Assembly (NCBI GenBank): GCA_035642125.1
Contig: DASQSZ010000076.1
Location: forward strand, 1 to 29,853
DNA from: CALAED01 sp937891035
GTDB lineage: Bacteria; Actinomycetota; Actinomycetes; Streptosporangiales; Streptosporangiaceae
Reading direction: 5' to 3'
DNA length: 29,853 nucleotides
In this document: positions 27,858 through 29,853 of the stretch, in pieces
Layout: every line of letters begins with the position of its first letter
Position numbering within the stretch: the first letter of the stretch is position 1
Notes under the pieces: generated by a model
Seen by the model: the letters and a program-made list of their open reading frames with translations, nothing else
Database searches by the model: none
What the model was told of the DNA's origin: nothing
Made by a program: the position numbers and the translations under genes

Positions 27858-29853
27858 CTACCGGACGGTGATGGTGTCGACGTCGCTGGTCACACCGCGG
27901 ACGGCCGGCGTTGACATTCCCGTGGTGACGTTGCCGGCTCCGGTGCGCACGCCCTGCAGCTGGAAGCTGTAGTTCAGCGTGCCGCCCGGCGCCCCCGGCG
28001 TGCTGGTGACCCGCAGGTCCTCTGTCGGGACGCCGTCGATCTGGTCACCGGCGCTGCCCTCGTCGTTCTCCGCGCCCACGGTCAGGCCGAACCCGGCCGG
28101 CGGGGCCGCGGGCAGGTTGGCCGGATCGTAGGTGAACGTGATGTCCTCGGTGCCGTTCAGGCCGATCCACTGCTGGAACACCCGCCCGCTGGTGGTACCG
28201 AAGATGTTCTCCCGCCACTCGATGACGAGCCAGTCGTTGACGCCGTCGGTCAGCGTGCCGGCGAGGATTCCCGGTGCGCCGGTTCCGTCCAGGTCGGTCC
28301 AGAACGGCGCCATCGCGCCGTTCGGCCGGGCCGAGTCGGGCAGCGTCTGCGGCTCGAAGAGGATGTCTTGAGCCGTGGCGCCACCGGCCACCGAGTACCC
28401 GTTAGAGGTCACGCCGATCTGGGTGTAGGTCTTACCCGCGAAGACGAACGCCGGGACGGTGAAGTTGAGCGCGTCCTCGTCGCCGATCGGCGTCGGCTCG
28501 ATGCCGAAGTCGTCAAGCGGCAGGTAACCGGCCGGTGTCTCGCCCGGCGCGATCGTGGGCCGGTCGGGCTCCCGCCGCGCCAGGTCGGCCGTCGCCACCA
28601 CGTCCCGCGAGCCGATCCGCCGCGCGCCGGTGACCGACGTCAGGCTGAGGTTCGCGTCGAGATGGCTGACGGCCGCGACCTCGGCGGGCTCCAGGGTGTC
28701 GTTCTGGACCGTCACCTCGCATGTCGACCGGCCGGTGCTCACCGCGATCGACGCCGGAGCGCAGGTCTGGGCGAGCGTGACCCCGCCCTGCTTGCGGTTG
28801 AAGGCCACCGGCAGGTGCAGGTCGCGCGCGCCGCCCTGCTGGTCGAGCCGGATCTGCCCGAAGTACTGCCCTTCGGCGAGCGCCAGCCCACTGATCGCGA
28901 TGGTCAGCTTGACCGTCCCGCCGGGCCGGACCGAGAACGAGCTCGGCACGACGGTGAACTGCGCGCCGCGCGGCGCGGTCGTCGAGACCCGGTAGTCGAG
29001 CGTGCGGTTCGTGACGTTCTTCGCCGTGCGCTTAGTGGTGATCACGCCGGGCATGGTCGGCGCGTTCACCGACGGCAGGTTCAGATCGATCCTGTCCGCC
29101 GCGGGCAGCGCGGCCGACGCCGCGTAGTTCGCCGCCGTCTCGTCGAACGTCAGGCCCGGATCGCCGGCCTTGGTCAGGTCGATCCGGCCGCCGCCGACGT
29201 CGAACGGGTCGGTCGGCGTCACCCGGTCGTGCTTGAGGACGGAGGTCTTGGCGGTGGTCTCAAGCGCCGACTTGACCTGACCCGGAGTCCAGTCCGGGTG
29301 CAGGGCGAACAGCAGCGCCGCCGCGCCCGCCACGTGCGGCGCCGACATGGAGGTGCCGGCGATCGCCTGGTAGAGGTTGCCCGGCGGGCCGAGCGCGGTC
29401 ACCCGAGGGTCGGGGGTCGGCGTGGTGCCCGCGAGGATCTGCAGGCCGGGCCCCGTGACGTCGGGCTTGAGGAAGTCGCCGCCCGGTCCGCGCGAGGAGA
29501 ACGCGGTCATGACGTCGCCGGTCCCGTTCGCGCTGGCGCCTTGGGTGAAGCCGGCCCGCGCGCCCGGGTTCGCGGTGACGAACGCCACCAGCGCGTCGCC
29601 CTCCGGCTTCTCCAGGTGCACGACCGGCAGCCAGTGGTTGTCGGTCATCGTCTCGGCCAGCCGCTCGTTGAACAGCAGCATCCCGACGGCGCCGCCCTGC
29701 CGGACGTTGAAGCCCCGGTCGACGCGGCCGACGGCGCTTACCACAGAGCGTCGACACACGACGATCTTGCCGGTGAACGTTCCCGGTGGAGCGGGCGTGG
29801 CGCAGTCGATGTCGCTGTACGGCGGGGCGCTGGCGAGCACCACCGGCGTCGGC
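27858..29853 (-). CDS. S8-family subtilisin-like serine protease, 5' partial
   Basis: The C-terminal 665 or so residues of a large secreted subtilase whose start lies beyond the right edge. The visible part begins in a PA (protease-associated) insert (FTGKIVVCRRSVVSAVGRVDRGFNVRQ, then GGAVGMLLFN), then FSSRGPGGDFLKPDVTGPG, and the catalytic Ser block GTSMSAPHVAGAAAL, with the Ser codon at about 29349-29351. The catalytic Asp and His should be upstream, outside the window. An Fn3-like domain follows (about KNVTNRTLDYRVSTTAPRGAQFTVVPS), then a C-terminal extension of about 300 residues with beta-sandwich character and an FTVPAFVFAGKTYTQIGVTSNGY block. There is no sortase motif or C-terminal membrane anchor. 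It is an extracellular protease or peptidase; its specificity is unknown. The frame is open at the window edge. Confidence 0.92.
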   Translation of the reverse strand, partial: PTPVVLASAPPYSDIDCATPAPPGTFTGKIVVCRRSVVSAVGRVDRGFNVRQGGAVGMLLFNERLAETMTDNHWLPVVHLEKPEGDALVAFVTANPGARAGFTQGASANGTGDVMTAFSSRGPGGDFLKPDVTGPGLQILAGTTPTPDPRVTALGPPGNLYQAIAGTSMSAPHVAGAAALLFALHPDWTPGQVKSALETTAKTSVLKHDRVTPTDPFDVGGGRIDLTKAGDPGLTFDETAANYAASAALPAADRIDLNLPSVNAPTMPGVITTKRTAKNVTNRTLDYRVSTTAPRGAQFTVVPSSFSVRPGGTVKLTIAISGLALAEGQYFGQIRLDQQGGARDLHLPVAFNRKQGGVTLAQTCAPASIAVSTGRSTCEVTVQNDTLEPAEVAAVSHLDANLSLTSVTGARRIGSRDVVATADLARREPDRPTIAPGETPAGYLPLDDFGIEPTPIGDEDALNFTVPAFVFAGKTYTQIGVTSNGYSVAGGATAQDILFEPQTLPDSARPNGAMAPFWTDLDGTGAPGILAGTLTDGVNDWLVIEWRENIFGTTSGRVFQQWIGLNGTEDITFTYDPANLPAAPPAGFGLTVGAENDEGSAGDQIDGVPTEDLRVTSTPGAPGGTLNYSFQLQGVRTGAGNVTTGMSTPAVRGVTSDVDTITVR

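Noticed and set aside
25447..27972. 841-codon plus-strand frame opposite the lyase gene
   Set aside because: Antisense shadow of a GC-rich repeat-containing gene; no ribosome binding site, signal peptide or domain.
1..29853. tRNA genes, CRISPR arrays, insertion sequences, prophage genes, attachment sites
   Set aside because: I looked for these on both strands and saw no cloverleaf-like sequence, regular spacer repeats, transposase motifs or phage genes.

Overview
The window looks like about 30 kb of chromosome from a high-GC, mycothiol-producing actinomycete. GC is high throughout with strong third-position GC. GTG starts are common. Two proteins belong to the mycothiol-dependent maleylpyruvate isomerase/DinB-like family, and there is a DUF5999 protein plus a HicB-like/DUF4097/DrrAB-type block of a kind seen in actinomycetes. 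I cannot fix the genus. No tRNA, rRNA, CRISPR array or intact mobile element was seen.

Left part (1-9813): the 3' part of an AraC-type regulator is followed by a tight four-gene operon. It comprises an enediyne-type iterative type I polyketide synthase (KS-AT-ACP-KR-DH-PPTase, 1973 aa), an enediyne-type hotdog thioesterase overlapping it by 4 nt, a flavin reductase, and a UbiB/ABC1-family atypical kinase. The operon ends at a strong hairpin. The polyketide synthase/thioesterase pair is the minimal machinery that makes linear conjugated polyenes in the enediyne family. The other conserved enediyne cassette genes (E3/E4/E5 type) are not in this window.

Middle part (9821-16958): a mycothiol-family protein on the minus strand; an acyl-CoA carboxylase beta subunit with Ile at the specificity position usually linked to acetyl-CoA use; a second mycothiol-family protein; and a TetR regulator divergent from a carotenoid-oxygenase-fold protein. 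By alignment from memory, that last protein has lost all four iron-binding histidines. A multi-pass membrane protein follows it. The carboxylase could supply malonyl-CoA to the synthase, but that link is inference.

Right part (16927-29853): a DUF5999 gene; a small, possibly truncated gene of unknown function; a minus-strand operon of HicB-like ribbon-helix-helix protein, DUF4097 protein, and DrrA/DrrB-like ABC exporter, preceded by an unusual array of ATGAC/GTCAT half-sites; a secreted HNH nuclease; a two-gene unit of alpha/beta hydrolase and aromatic-acid MFS transporter; a secreted PL11 rhamnogalacturonan lyase under a LacI-type operator; and the C-terminal part of a secreted subtilase running off the right end.

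Most notable are the enediyne-type synthase operon carrying a UbiB-like kinase, the metal-site-less carotenoid-oxygenase homologue with its regulator and membrane partner, and the half-site array in front of the ribbon-helix-helix operon. All family calls come from reading the sequence; no database search was run.
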